Shown piece after piece: positions 5,689 to 14,476 of a stretch of DNA of 22,841 nucleotides; the stretch's first letter is position 1; each line of letters starts with the position of its first letter. Position numbers and translations under genes: made by a program. The stretch is from contig JAFDGP010000006.1 in the NCBI GenBank assembly GCA_019309245.1, positions 1 to 22,841 on the forward strand, in the 5' to 3' direction. The notes beneath the pieces were generated by a model that ran no database searches, was not told the origin of the DNA, and saw only the letters and a program-made list of their open reading frames with translations. This stretch comes from Deltaproteobacteria bacterium (GTDB lineage Bacteria > Desulfobacterota > Desulfobacteria > Desulfobacterales > C00003060).

Positions 5689-7650
5689 ATGGCATTACCG
5701 AACAAACCGACTGGAGAGCTTCTCGCAGTAAGAGATCCAGAGGTCGAGGAACGAGAGGTTGATATTTTAATCGTCGGCGGAGGGATGGCCGCTTGCGGGG
5801 CCGCCTTTGAGGTCAAGAAATGGTCCGGCGACATGAAGGTCCTACTGGTGGACAAAGCCGCCATGGAGCGAAGCGGGGCCGTGGCCCAGGGCCTTTCCGC
5901 CATCAACACCTACATTGGGGAGAATGCGATTGAAGATTATGTGAGAATGGTAAGAAACGACCTGATGGGTCTGACCCGTGATGACCTGGTTTACGACCTG
6001 GGCCGCCATGTGGACGACTCGGTCCATCTGTTTGAGGAATGGGGCCTGCCGATTTGGAAAAAGAGCGCGGAAGGCAAAAACCTGGACGGAAAAAGAGGCC
6101 TGGAGATGGGTACCCTGAAAAGCGGGGCGGCCCCTGTCCGGACGGGCAAATGGCAGATCATGATCAACGGGGAATCCTACAAGTGCATTGTAGCGGAAGC
6201 GGCTAAAAAGGCCCTGGGGGAAGAGAACATCCTGGAGCGGGTCTTTATCATTAAGCTCCTTCTGGATGCCAACAAGGAAAACACCATTGCCGGCGCTGTG
6301 GGGTTCAGCGTACGTGAAAACAAGGTATATGTGATCAAGTGCAAAGGCATGATGGTTGCCTGCGGGGGCGCGGTCAACATCTACATGCCGCGTTGCCAGG
6401 GTGAGGGAAAAGGCCGTGCCTGGTACCCGGTATGGAACTCGGGTTCCACCTATGCCATGGCTGCCCAGGTCGGTGCCGAGCTGACCATGTTTGAAAACCG
6501 TTTTACCCCGGCCCGCTTCAAGGACGGGTACGGTCCGGTGGGTGCCTGGTTTCTGTTGTTTAAGGCCAAGGCCCTAAACGGACTGGGCGAGAGCTATGTG
6601 GCAAGCGATTTTTCCAAGAAAGAACTGGAAAAGTACGCTCCGTACGGCTTGGCGGCGGTGACACCTACCTGCCTGAGGAACCACCTTATGCTCGCCGAGA
6701 TGAAAGAAGGCCGTGGTCCGATCCTGATGGATACGGTGACCGCGTTGGCCGAACTTGGAAAGACCATGGACAAGAAGGAGCTCAAGCACCTTGAGTCTGA
6801 GGCATGGGAAGATTTTCTGGACATGACCTGTGGTCAGGCCAACCTGTGGTGCGCACAGAATGTTGAACCGGAAAAGGTTCCATCAGAGATTATGCCTACT
6901 GAACCGTACCTGCTTGGTTCCCATTCGGGATGCTGCGGGATCTGGGTCAGCGGACCGGACGAAGACTGGGTACCCGACTCCTACAAATGGGGTTACAACC
7001 GGATGACCACGGTCAACGGCCTGTTTACCGCGGGAGACGGTGTGGGTGCGTCCGGACACAAATTCTCCTCCGGGTCTCACGCCGAGGGCCGCATTGCGAT
7101 TAAGGCCCTGTGTAAGTACGTCAAGGATCACGCCGACTTTACCCCGACGCTGAAAGAGTCCACCCAGGAACTGGTGGACGAATGCTATCAGCCGGTGCGC
7201 CTGTATCTGGATAACTACGAGTATACCACCGCCGCGGACATCAACCCGAACTATCTGAAACCGGATGGCTTTGCGATGCGGTTGATGAAGGCCACCAATG
7301 AGTACGGAGGGGGCTGGGCGACCTACTACCAGACCAGCGACAAGAACCTGGAGATTCTCCAGGGTCTGTTCGACGTTATGCACGAAGATGCCGAAAAACT
7401 GGCTGCTGGCGACTTGCACGAACTCATGAGGTGTTGGGAGATGAGGCATCGGCTGTGGACTGTGGAGGCCCACTGCCGTCACATCTACTTCAGGAAAGAG
7501 TCTCGCTATCCGGGCTTTTACTACAAAGCGGACTACCCGGGGACCGATGACGAGAATTGGTTCTGCTTTACCAATTCCAAGTACGATCCGGCTACCGGAG
7601 AGTCGGAGATGAAGAAGGTGGACTACGTCAAGATTATTCCTGACGCCTAG
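5689..7650 (+). CDS. aprA: Adenylylsulfate reductase, alpha (FAD) subunit
   Basis: This is the catalytic flavoprotein of dissimilatory APS reduction (APS + 2 e- to sulfite + AMP). The frame stays open to 5629, but the start is the ATG at 5689, eight bases after AAGGAGG (5674-5680). It gives MALPNKPTGELL and 653 residues, the usual AprA length. The FAD dinucleotide fold is IVGGGMAACG (residues 28-37). The substrate-channel region FENRFTPARFKDGYGPVGAW and the later GVGASGHKFSSGSHAEGR flavin-binding segment are typical of the fumarate-reductase-like family. It pairs with aprB just upstream. A strong terminator follows 25 bp after the stop, so the apr transcript can end before qmoA. No anomalies seen. 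Confidence 0.98.
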   Translation: MALPNKPTGELLAVRDPEVEEREVDILIVGGGMAACGAAFEVKKWSGDMKVLLVDKAAMERSGAVAQGLSAINTYIGENAIEDYVRMVRNDLMGLTRDDLVYDLGRHVDDSVHLFEEWGLPIWKKSAEGKNLDGKRGLEMGTLKSGAAPVRTGKWQIMINGESYKCIVAEAAKKALGEENILERVFIIKLLLDANKENTIAGAVGFSVRENKVYVIKCKGMMVACGGAVNIYMPRCQGEGKGRAWYPVWNSGSTYAMAAQVGAELTMFENRFTPARFKDGYGPVGAWFLLFKAKALNGLGESYVASDFSKKELEKYAPYGLAAVTPTCLRNHLMLAEMKEGRGPILMDTVTALAELGKTMDKKELKHLESEAWEDFLDMTCGQANLWCAQNVEPEKVPSEIMPTEPYLLGSHSGCCGIWVSGPDEDWVPDSYKWGYNRMTTVNGLFTAGDGVGASGHKFSSGSHAEGRIAIKALCKYVKDHADFTPTLKESTQELVDECYQPVRLYLDNYEYTTAADINPNYLKPDGFAMRLMKATNEYGGGWATYYQTSDKNLEILQGLFDVMHEDAEKLAAGDLHELMRCWEMRHRLWTVEAHCRHIYFRKESRYPGFYYKADYPGTDDENWFCFTNSKYDPATGESEMKKVDYVKIIPDA

Positions 7651-7675
7651 TCTTAGGTTTATTTAAACACTGAAA

Positions 7676-7714
7676 CTCCAGGTGCCGCTGCAGGCGGCAC
7701 CTGGAGATTTTTTT
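7676..7714 (+). terminator. Rho-independent terminator after aprA
   Basis: A perfect 13-bp stem CTCCAGGTGCCGC (7676-7688) / GCGGCACCTGGAG (7694-7706) closes a TGCAG loop. It is followed by a T7 run (7708-7714). A second, smaller hairpin GATGGC/GCCATC (7726-7746) lies between it and qmoA. The terminator separates aprBA from qmoABC, so qmo expression needs read-through or its own promoter. Confidence 0.93.
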
Positions 7715-7794
7715 AACATCTCCTTGATGGCAGGGCTCTCGCCATCACATGTGCATTTTTCGGCACTGCAAATCAACACGGACGGAGGAGTAGC

Positions 7795-9078
7795 ATGACA
7801 GAAGAACAAAAAGCTGAAGATCAGGCAAAGACGGGCAGCATCCTGGTTGTGGGAGGAGGCATTAGCGGACTGACTGCCACCCTTGAAGCCGCGGAAGTGG
7901 GATATGAGGTCTTTCTGGTGGAGCAGAACCCTTATTTGGGCGGCAGGGTCGCTCAACTGAAGCATTACTTTCCAAAGCTGTGTCCTCCGACCTGTGGTCT
8001 CGAAATTAATTTCAAAAGAATTAAGGATAATCCAAGGATCAAGACCTTCACATTGGCAGAGGTGGAAAGCGTTTCCGGGGGACCGGGTAGCTATGATGTG
8101 AGCATTAAACTCAACCCGCGCTATGTGAACGAAAAATGCACCTGTTGCGGCGAGTGTGAAAAGGCATGTACAATCGAAATCCCCAATGCGTTCAACTTCG
8201 ATATGGATACGACAAAGGGGGCTTATTTACCCCACAATATGGCCTTTCCGATGCGCTATGTGATTTCTCCGAAGATTGTTGGAACCGACGATGCCAAACG
8301 GTGTGTCGAGGCCTGTAAGTATGATGCGATTGACCTGGATATGCAGCCCAAGACCATGAACCTGAAGGTCGGGGCGATTATCTGGGCCACTGGCTGGAAG
8401 CCTTATGATGCGTCCAAGATCGACAACCTGGGGTTCCAGTATCAAAATGTAATCACGAACATGATGATGGAACGGTTGGCCGCGATCAACGGCCCGACCG
8501 GCGGAAAGATTCAACGGCCTTCGGATAACAAGGAGGTTTCGAGCATCGCCTTCGTCCAGTGTGCGGGCTCAAGAGATGAAAACCATTTGCCTTACTGTTC
8601 GTATATTTGCTGCATGGCTTCGTTGAAACAGGCGACCTACGTGCGAGAACAATATCCGGAGGCAAAGATATATATCTTTTACATCGACGTCCGAGCCCCG
8701 GGACAGCGTTATGAGAAATTCTATAAGAAAGTCAAGGCGGACGAAAACGTCTTTTTGATCAAAGGCAAGGTGGCAGAAGTCACGGAAGATCCGAGCAGCA
8801 AGGATATTACGGTGGTTGCGGAAAACGCCGTAACCGGCGAGAAGGTGTCTCAAACGGTCGACATGGCTGTCCTGGCGACGGGCATGGTGCCCAGTGTGGC
8901 GGGCGCCAAGCTGCCGGGTGGGGTAACATTCGACCCGGATGGTTTCATTATTTCGGATCTTGCCCAGGGCGGCATGTTTGCTACTGGCTGCGCGGCAAAA
9001 CCCCTGGATGTCGTTTCATCGAATCAACATGCCACCGGCATGGCGCTTAAAGCCATTCAGACCGTGGTGAACGGGTAG
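7795..9078 (+). CDS. qmoA: Quinone-interacting membrane-bound oxidoreductase, subunit QmoA (HdrA-like flavoprotein)
   Basis: QmoA is the first soluble flavin subunit of the Qmo complex that links the menaquinone pool to AprAB. It is 427 residues. The FAD-binding motif is VVGGGISGL (residues 18-26), followed by EQNPYLGGR. Cysteine groups are CPPTC (63-67), CTCCGECEKAC (115-125, cluster-binding) and CVEAC (170-174). A second flavin-fold strand is seen in GAIIWATGWKPYD and VLATGMVPS. The ATG at 7795 is four bases after GGAGGAG. It starts 144 bp after aprA, beyond a terminator, and qmoB begins ten bases after its stop with an overlapping ribosome site. The family assignment is secure from similarity to HdrA and the locus order. 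Confidence 0.96.
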   Translation: MTEEQKAEDQAKTGSILVVGGGISGLTATLEAAEVGYEVFLVEQNPYLGGRVAQLKHYFPKLCPPTCGLEINFKRIKDNPRIKTFTLAEVESVSGGPGSYDVSIKLNPRYVNEKCTCCGECEKACTIEIPNAFNFDMDTTKGAYLPHNMAFPMRYVISPKIVGTDDAKRCVEACKYDAIDLDMQPKTMNLKVGAIIWATGWKPYDASKIDNLGFQYQNVITNMMMERLAAINGPTGGKIQRPSDNKEVSSIAFVQCAGSRDENHLPYCSYICCMASLKQATYVREQYPEAKIYIFYIDVRAPGQRYEKFYKKVKADENVFLIKGKVAEVTEDPSSKDITVVAENAVTGEKVSQTVDMAVLATGMVPSVAGAKLPGGVTFDPDGFIISDLAQGGMFATGCAAKPLDVVSSNQHATGMALKAIQTVVNG

Positions 9079-9088
9079 GAGGTCATCA

Positions 9089-11473
9089 ATGGAAAAGAAG
9101 TTAGGTGTGTATATTTGCAAAGGTTGTGGGATTGGCGATGCCCTTGACATTGAGCACCTTGAAGGCCAGGTGCCGGCAAAGATTGAGGTGAAGCACACCC
9201 ACGATTTTTTGTGTGGGCCTGAAGGGGTGGACCTGATCAAAAAGGATATCGAGCAAGGGGTCAACACGGTGGTGGTTGCGGCCTGTTCCCGCCGGGTCTT
9301 ACACGACGTGTTCAACTTTGGCCCGAATGTGATTGTTGAACGGGTCAATCTGAGGGAGGGGGTGGTCTGGAGCCACAAGCCCAGAGAAGGGGCTGAACCG
9401 CCCGAGGGAATGTCCGTGGCCGATGACTGGATCCAGGAGATGGCGGTCGACTATGTAAAAATGGGTATTGCCGAGGCGGAGAAGATCAATCTGCCCGAGC
9501 CATACCTGGAGACGATCGACAAGAAAGTCCTGGTGCTCGGAGGCGGTGTGACCGGCCTGACAGCGGCCCTTGAGGTGGCGAAGGCGGGATATGAAGCCAC
9601 CGTAATCGAAAGAGGGTCCAGTGTCGGCGGGTTTGCGGCGAAGCTGCGCAAGCAGACCCCGACCTCTTCACCCTATGAGGTCCCGCAGACGCCTGTTATT
9701 CAAGACATCATCAAAGAAGCTGAAGCCCATCCCAAGGTAAGCATTCGCACGGAGACCGAGGTGGCGAGGATTTTTGGGGCGCCGGGCCTGTTTGATGTTA
9801 CATTCAAGTCTGCGGGAACCAAGAGCAAGTGGGATATCCCGGAATCTCCTGAAGAGACGGAAGGGGCTGAGGCACCCCCGGAGCCTCCGGGTGCCGAAGA
9901 GGCCACGCCTGAAAACCCGGCGAATATTCTGGCCAAGAATCCGGAGGCCGAACGTTTTGGGGCTGTGATCCTGGCGACCGGTTGGAAACCTTGGACCCCG
10001 GATGAGCCTCTGACCGAGCAGGCTGAAACACAGAGCGAAGAAGCCAAGGAGGGCGAAGAAGCCAAAGAGGGAGAGGAGCCCAAGGAGCCCCCCCCGAGCT
10101 ACGATCATCTTGGCCTGGGAACGCTGCCGGATGTGGTGACCAATGTCGCCTTTGAAGAAATGGCGGCAGCGGGAAAGATCACTCGGCCCTCCGACGGAAA
10201 ACCCGCGGCGAGCGTAGCGTTTGTCCAGTGCCCGGGACGGGGCTCAGATGAAGATTTTCCGTATGCGTCTTCCATTACCAGCATGGTGGCACTGAAGCAG
10301 GCGAAATACGTCAGAGAAGACAACCCCGACGCAAAGGCCTATATTATCTACCAGCATATGCGAACACCAGGGCAAAACGAATATTTCTACAAGGCCATCC
10401 AGCAGGACGAAGGCATTTTTTTGACTAAAGGCGATGTGGTTGGAGTCTCGAAGAACGGTGACGGGTTGATCCTGGAGGCCAATGACACCCTGCTAGGTGA
10501 CAACATCTCATTGAATGTGGATATGGTGGTGCTGGGCACCGGTATGGTTCCGCTCACCAAAGATGAACCCGTACTCAATCTGGCCTATCGCCAGGGGCCC
10601 GGGTTCCGCGATTTGGATCTTTTTGACGGCTATGCGGATTCCAATTATATTTGCTTTCCTTATGAGACCCGGCGAACCGGGATCTATGTGGCAGGCACGG
10701 CACGACGATCCATGGGGATCGGAGAATGTATGGAAGATGCTGCCGGGGCGGCCCTGAAGGCAATTCAGTGCATTGAATCCGCGAACCGTGGCATGGCCGT
10801 ACATCCCAGGTCCGGAGACGTGACCTACCCGGACTTTTTCTTCCAGCGCTGCACACAGTGCAAGCGCTGCACCGAAGAATGTCCATTCGGAGCCCTGGAC
10901 GACGATGAGAAGGGGACTCCGCTTCCCAATCCCACACGGTGTCGGCGGTGCGGCACGTGTATGGGGGCGTGTCCGGAGCGCATCATCGGGTTTGCCGATT
11001 ACAACATCGACTCAATCGGATCCATGGTCAAGGCTTTTGATGTGCCGGATGATGATGAGGAAAAATTCAGAATTCTTGTCCTGGCCTGTGAAAACGATGC
11101 CTATCCGGCATTAGACATTGCTGCTATGAACGGACTGGACTATTCCTCGCTGGTCCGCGTGATTCCCGTGCGGTGCCTGGGGTCCGTGAATGTGGTCTGG
11201 ATCAAGGACGCTCTGTCCAGAGGGGTGGATGGGATCCTGACGATAGGCTGCAAGTTTGGTGATGACTACCAGTGCCACTTTATCAAGGGAAGTGAATTGT
11301 TTAGCATTCGTACCGACAAGATCGGTGAGGCCCTGAAGAGCCTGGCCTTGGAAAAAGAACGTGTTCAGCAGGTTCAGATCGCCATAGACGAATATGACAA
11401 ATTGCCGGGCATTATCAACGGGTTTGTGGAGGAAATGGTAAATATCGGTCCCAACCCGTTTAAGGGCTGGTAA
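9089..11473 (+). CDS. qmoB: Quinone-interacting membrane-bound oxidoreductase, subunit QmoB (HdrA/MvhD-like), with acidic insertions
   Basis: QmoB is 794 residues, on the long side for the family. The N-terminus has CKGCGIGD (C10, C13). The flavin fold starts at VLVLGGGVTGLTAALE. Two [4Fe-4S] motifs lie near residues 588-600 (CTQCKRCTEECP) and 616-630 (CRRCGTCMGACPE). The C-terminal part from about 655 is MvhD-like (ILVLACENDAYPALD, RVIPVRCLG, GCKFGDDYQCH) and may pass electrons to or from AprAB. Two Glu/Pro/Ala-rich low-complexity segments interrupt the flavin domain at about residues 253-278 and 303-335. The second contains three 18-bp tandem units (10037-10090) encoding EEAKEG, EEAKEG, EEPKEP. 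Its AGGAGGT overlaps the qmoA stop, indicating coupling. Confidence 0.96.
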   Translation: MEKKLGVYICKGCGIGDALDIEHLEGQVPAKIEVKHTHDFLCGPEGVDLIKKDIEQGVNTVVVAACSRRVLHDVFNFGPNVIVERVNLREGVVWSHKPREGAEPPEGMSVADDWIQEMAVDYVKMGIAEAEKINLPEPYLETIDKKVLVLGGGVTGLTAALEVAKAGYEATVIERGSSVGGFAAKLRKQTPTSSPYEVPQTPVIQDIIKEAEAHPKVSIRTETEVARIFGAPGLFDVTFKSAGTKSKWDIPESPEETEGAEAPPEPPGAEEATPENPANILAKNPEAERFGAVILATGWKPWTPDEPLTEQAETQSEEAKEGEEAKEGEEPKEPPPSYDHLGLGTLPDVVTNVAFEEMAAAGKITRPSDGKPAASVAFVQCPGRGSDEDFPYASSITSMVALKQAKYVREDNPDAKAYIIYQHMRTPGQNEYFYKAIQQDEGIFLTKGDVVGVSKNGDGLILEANDTLLGDNISLNVDMVVLGTGMVPLTKDEPVLNLAYRQGPGFRDLDLFDGYADSNYICFPYETRRTGIYVAGTARRSMGIGECMEDAAGAALKAIQCIESANRGMAVHPRSGDVTYPDFFFQRCTQCKRCTEECPFGALDDDEKGTPLPNPTRCRRCGTCMGACPERIIGFADYNIDSIGSMVKAFDVPDDDEEKFRILVLACENDAYPALDIAAMNGLDYSSLVRVIPVRCLGSVNVVWIKDALSRGVDGILTIGCKFGDDYQCHFIKGSELFSIRTDKIGEALKSLALEKERVQQVQIAIDEYDKLPGIINGFVEEMVNIGPNPFKGW
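10037..10090 (+). repeat. Three tandem 18-bp units inside qmoB
   Basis: Units at 10037-10054, 10055-10072 and 10073-10090 begin GAAGAAGCCAAGGAG, GAAGAAGCCAAAGAG and GAGGAGCCCAAGGAG. They keep the reading frame and encode EEAKEG, EEAKEG, EEPKEP. A C8 homopolymer (10088-10095) follows directly. Such an array can gain or lose six residues per unit by slippage. Confidence 0.85.
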
Positions 11474-11487
11474 TTTGTTTGGGGCCT

Positions 11488-11552
11488 CGCCCTGGGGCTG
11501 ATTCGGAGTCATCAGGGCGCGCGGACCCCCGGTGGATGGCGTGATCGCCCTG
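11488..11552 (+). promoter_or_regulatory. Mutually exclusive stem-loops in the qmoB-qmoC gap
   Basis: CAGGGCG at 11513-11519 can pair either with the upstream CGCCCTG (11488-11494), with extra pairing TGAT/AGTCA inside, or with the downstream CGCCCTG (11546-11552). Both 7-bp pairings are perfect, and only one can form at a time. No T-run follows, so this is not a simple terminator. An attenuator, an RNA processing site or an mRNA-stability element between qmoB and qmoC are options. Confidence 0.45.
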
Positions 11553-11621
11553 CGCCTTATCCGGGTTCAAAGCAACAAAGTCCCGGTCTGCGTGCGATGG
11601 GCAGGGAAGCAGACACGCCTG

Positions 11622-11646
11622 CGGGCGGCGTGAAAATTCCCGCCCG
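11622..11646 (+). promoter_or_regulatory. GC-rich hairpin upstream of qmoC
   Basis: CGGGCGG (11622-11628) and CCGCCCG (11640-11646) form a perfect 7-bp stem around CGTGAAAATTC. It sits 47 bp before the qmoC ribosome site. It may protect the 5' end of a processed qmoC message or act with the switching stems at 11488-11552. Confidence 0.45.
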
Positions 11647-11707
11647 TGCCCGGCAGGGATGGCAGGGAATGTCAATTTGGTCCTAATGGCATGGAGGAGG
11701 TAGGAAA

Positions 11708-12856
11708 ATGGCAGACAGCAAAAGGGTGGAACCAGACCTGAAGTTCGTGAAAGACCTCAAGGCAATGGGGGCGGACACGCTGAAAAAGTGTTATCAATGC
11801 GCCACCTGTTCTGTGGTGTGCCCCATCTCTCCGGAGGAGCGTCCATTTCCCAGAAAGGAGATGATTGCGGCGCAGTGGGGCCTTCAAGACAGGTTGGTAG
11901 GCAACATGGATGTTTGGTTGTGCCACTATTGCAATGATTGTTCTACATATTGCCCGAGGGGGGCGAGGCCGGGTGACGTGCTCAATGCCGCCAGGGCCCT
12001 TGCCGTGCGGGCATATGCCTGGCCGGCGTGTCTGGGCAGGATTGTGCCGGACGCCAGGTATTGGTGGTTGTTGTTCGCCATCCCTGCGGCGATTTTTCTC
12101 GTTATTCTCGGGGCGGCGGGCCATCTGCATATCCCGGAAGGAGAAATTGAGTTCGCCAAGTTTTTTCCCACGATCCTGGTGGATTCGATTTTTGTCCCTC
12201 TGGCGGTTCTGTGGATTCCGATCACCTTCGGGATCGGAATCAAGCGCTTTATGAACGAAATTCACACGAATGCCGTTGCCGACGGACGGGCCAAACGCAA
12301 GGATATTGTGCTGCCGGATTTCTTAAGGAGCCTGGTGTGCGTGGTGCCCACCATCTTGCGACACAGCAAGTTCGAGCAATGCACCCAGAACAAAGACCGG
12401 TACATTCCTCACCTGCTGGTTTTGTTTTCCTTCCTCGGCCTTTTCATCGTCACCAACGTATTTTTTGTCGCGTTATATATCCTGCACTCGCCCGGCCCTT
12501 ACTCACAGTTGAATCCTGTTAAAATCCTGGCCAACGCGAGCGCGGTGGCCTTGATTCTTGGGGCTGTCTGGTTGATTAACAACCGGCTTAAGGACCGGGG
12601 CGAGAACGTGGGCAGGGGTAGCTATTTCGACTGGTCATTGCTAATTCTGGTGTTGGGGCTGGGCGTGACCGGCTTGTTGTCCGAGTTGACCCGGTTGGTT
12701 CACCTGCCGGCAATCGCGTATCCCATGTATTTTGTTCACCTGGTGTTCGTGTTTTGTCTCTTCGCGTATTTGCCGTTCGGAAAGCTTGCCCATTTGGTGT
12801 ACAGGACACTGGCCATGGCCTATTCCCACTATTCGGGAAGAGAGCCCTGCGAATAA
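11708..12856 (+). CDS. qmoC: Quinone-interacting membrane-bound oxidoreductase, membrane subunit QmoC (HdrC/HdrE fusion)
   Basis: QmoC is the membrane anchor and quinol-reacting subunit, 382 residues. The N-terminal HdrC-like part has two [4Fe-4S] motifs: CYQCATCSVVCP (C28, C31, C34, C38) and CHYCNDCSTYCP (C72, C75, C78, C82). From about residue 118 the HdrE/NarI-like heme b domain begins, with about six membrane segments. Examples are LLFAIPAAIFLVILGAAG, VPLAVLWIPITFGIGI, LLVLFSFLGLFIVTNVF, LLILVLGLGVTGLLSE and YFVHLVFVFCLFAYL. Histidines such as those in RHSKF, LVHLP and YFVHL are candidate heme ligands. The ATG at 11708 is seven bases after GGAGGAGG. It lies 234 bp from qmoB, an unusually wide and structured gap. 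Its stop is shared territory with the convergent sat terminator. Confidence 0.96.
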   Translation: MADSKRVEPDLKFVKDLKAMGADTLKKCYQCATCSVVCPISPEERPFPRKEMIAAQWGLQDRLVGNMDVWLCHYCNDCSTYCPRGARPGDVLNAARALAVRAYAWPACLGRIVPDARYWWLLFAIPAAIFLVILGAAGHLHIPEGEIEFAKFFPTILVDSIFVPLAVLWIPITFGIGIKRFMNEIHTNAVADGRAKRKDIVLPDFLRSLVCVVPTILRHSKFEQCTQNKDRYIPHLLVLFSFLGLFIVTNVFFVALYILHSPGPYSQLNPVKILANASAVALILGAVWLINNRLKDRGENVGRGSYFDWSLLILVLGLGVTGLLSELTRLVHLPAIAYPMYFVHLVFVFCLFAYLPFGKLAHLVYRTLAMAYSHYSGREPCE

Positions 12857-12869
12857 CAGGCCTTAATAA

Positions 12870-12914
12870 AAAACAAAAAAAGAGGAGCTGAAAGGCTCCT
12901 CTTTTTTTGTTTTA
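12870..12914. terminator. Bidirectional terminator between qmoC and sat
   Basis: AAAAAAAGAGGAGC (12875-12888) and GCTCCTCTTTTTTT (12895-12908) are perfect reverse complements around a TGAAAG loop. The A-tract on one side and T-tract on the other make it work for both strands. It ends the plus-strand qmo transcript and the minus-strand sat transcript, which converge here. Confidence 0.95.
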
Positions 12915-12931
12915 GGTACCGTCCCTCTTTT

Positions 12932-14218
12932 TTAATCGCCAGTCGCAGCACCGTGGAGCTTAATTTCGACCTTTTCGGTCAGGCCTTCATAGTATTCTCG
13001 AAGGATGGTCAGGACTTCATCACGACCGAAGTGGTCCGGAATCTCGCCGCCTTCGGACAAGAGCTTTCTGAGCATGGTCCCGCTCAGCAGAACGCGATCT
13101 TCTTTGCCGTGCGGGCAGGTCCGAAGCGAGGCCATGCCGTCACACTTATAGCAATAGAAGGTCCAGTCAATCTTGAGCGGTTTGCAGAGCAGGGCCTTCC
13201 CGGGCTCAGGGCAGGCCTCCTGCGTGTAAGGGATCTTGTCAAAGATTGTTTGAGCCTCAAACATCCCGTAAAAATCGCCTACACCGGCATGGTCCCGACC
13301 GATGATCATCCGCGAGCAGCCATAATTCTGACGGAAGGTGGCGTGGAGCAGGCCCTCTCTGGGGCCCGCGTAACGCATGTCAAGCGGATAACCGCCCTGG
13401 AGCACCTTGTCTTCCACGAAGTAATTCTTCACCAGGACATCGATACATTTTACGCGAACCTCGGCAGGGATGTCACCGGGTTTGAGGTTCCCCACCAGGG
13501 AATGAATGAAGACGCCATCACAGACCTCGATTGCGATTTTGCACAGGTATTCATGGGACCGATGCATGGGGTTTCTGAGCTGCATGGCTGCGATTTCTTT
13601 CCAGCCGCGCTCTTCGAAGATCTTACGGGATTCAGACGGCCTCATATAAATCCCGGCGTACTTGGTCGGGTATTCCGCTTCGCTCAAGACCTTGACGGGC
13701 CCGGCGAGGTTGACGTCCTTTTGATTCATGACCATCTGGACACCCGGGTGGTCGTCTTTGGCGATCTTCCAGAACTCCTCTGCCGTGGATGTTCCCTCAC
13801 CCATAAAGACCTTTTCACACTCGAATTTCTTGTCCGCCTCGTTCATCTCATATTTTTCTGTGACCTTCATGGTTGCCATGATTTCATCACGCTCGGCGTC
13901 TCGCAGGGCGATCTCGTCGCCTTCCGTAATCGCATCCGCGTCCTCTTTCGAAACGGACAAGGTGACTGGAATAGGCCAGAAGGTGCCGTCGGCCATCAAG
14001 AAGTTTTCGCAAACGCCCTTCCAGTCCGCCTTTGTCATGAATCCATCCAAGGGGCTGAATCCACCGATGCCCATCATGATCAGGTCACCCTTTTCGCGGG
14101 GTGAGATGTCAATGGTCTTCAGCGTTGCCGCCTTTTTCTTTTCTTCTTCCAGTTCTGCGCCTTCAAGGAGGCAGCAGACCAGGCCCTTGCCGCCATGGGG
14201 TGGAATGAGTTGTGACAT
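12932..14218 (-). CDS. sat: Sulfate adenylyltransferase (ATP sulfurylase), dissimilatory type
   Basis: Sat makes APS and pyrophosphate from sulfate and ATP, supplying the substrate of AprAB. It is 428 residues and single-domain, without an APS-kinase extension. The active-site motifs are QLRNPMHRSH (213-222, the QxRNPxHxxH signature) and GRDHAG (307-312), with LLSGTMLRKLL near 377-387 at the end of the catalytic domain. A zinc site is expected from CYKCDGMASLRTCPH (C356, C359, C368, H370), typical of bacterial and archaeal dissimilatory enzymes. The ATG at 14218 has AAAGGAGA about ten bases upstream. It runs convergent to aprBA-qmoABC, not in the same operon, and has a leader of more than 260 bases if the TTGACA at 14500-14505 is used. 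Confidence 0.98.
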   Translation of the reverse strand: MSQLIPPHGGKGLVCCLLEGAELEEEKKKAATLKTIDISPREKGDLIMMGIGGFSPLDGFMTKADWKGVCENFLMADGTFWPIPVTLSVSKEDADAITEGDEIALRDAERDEIMATMKVTEKYEMNEADKKFECEKVFMGEGTSTAEEFWKIAKDDHPGVQMVMNQKDVNLAGPVKVLSEAEYPTKYAGIYMRPSESRKIFEERGWKEIAAMQLRNPMHRSHEYLCKIAIEVCDGVFIHSLVGNLKPGDIPAEVRVKCIDVLVKNYFVEDKVLQGGYPLDMRYAGPREGLLHATFRQNYGCSRMIIGRDHAGVGDFYGMFEAQTIFDKIPYTQEACPEPGKALLCKPLKIDWTFYCYKCDGMASLRTCPHGKEDRVLLSGTMLRKLLSEGGEIPDHFGRDEVLTILREYYEGLTEKVEIKLHGAATGD

Positions 14219-14476
14219 TTTTTCTATCTCTCCTTTCTCAATTAAGACTTGCCACTGGCTGTGAAACTGAAAATATGGATCAAAACCTTCCTCCGGGGGT
14301 CCCCGCCTATCCTCCTTTCGTATTGATTATCAAAAATATGCCTCTTTCAAAGGTCTTGCCTCTTGATTCAAACACGTCTCGCGTTTCCACAGCGTAACAA
14401 AAGCGCATCTGAGCTGGAACGATGTGTCCCGATCAGGGCTGAAAAAACCCGCAAGGTGAGGGCAAGCTAAAGGTTT

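Noticed and set aside
12953..14104. Long open frame on the plus strand opposite sat
   Set aside because: It is the antisense shadow of a highly conserved enzyme gene; the product has no domain character and no ribosome site.
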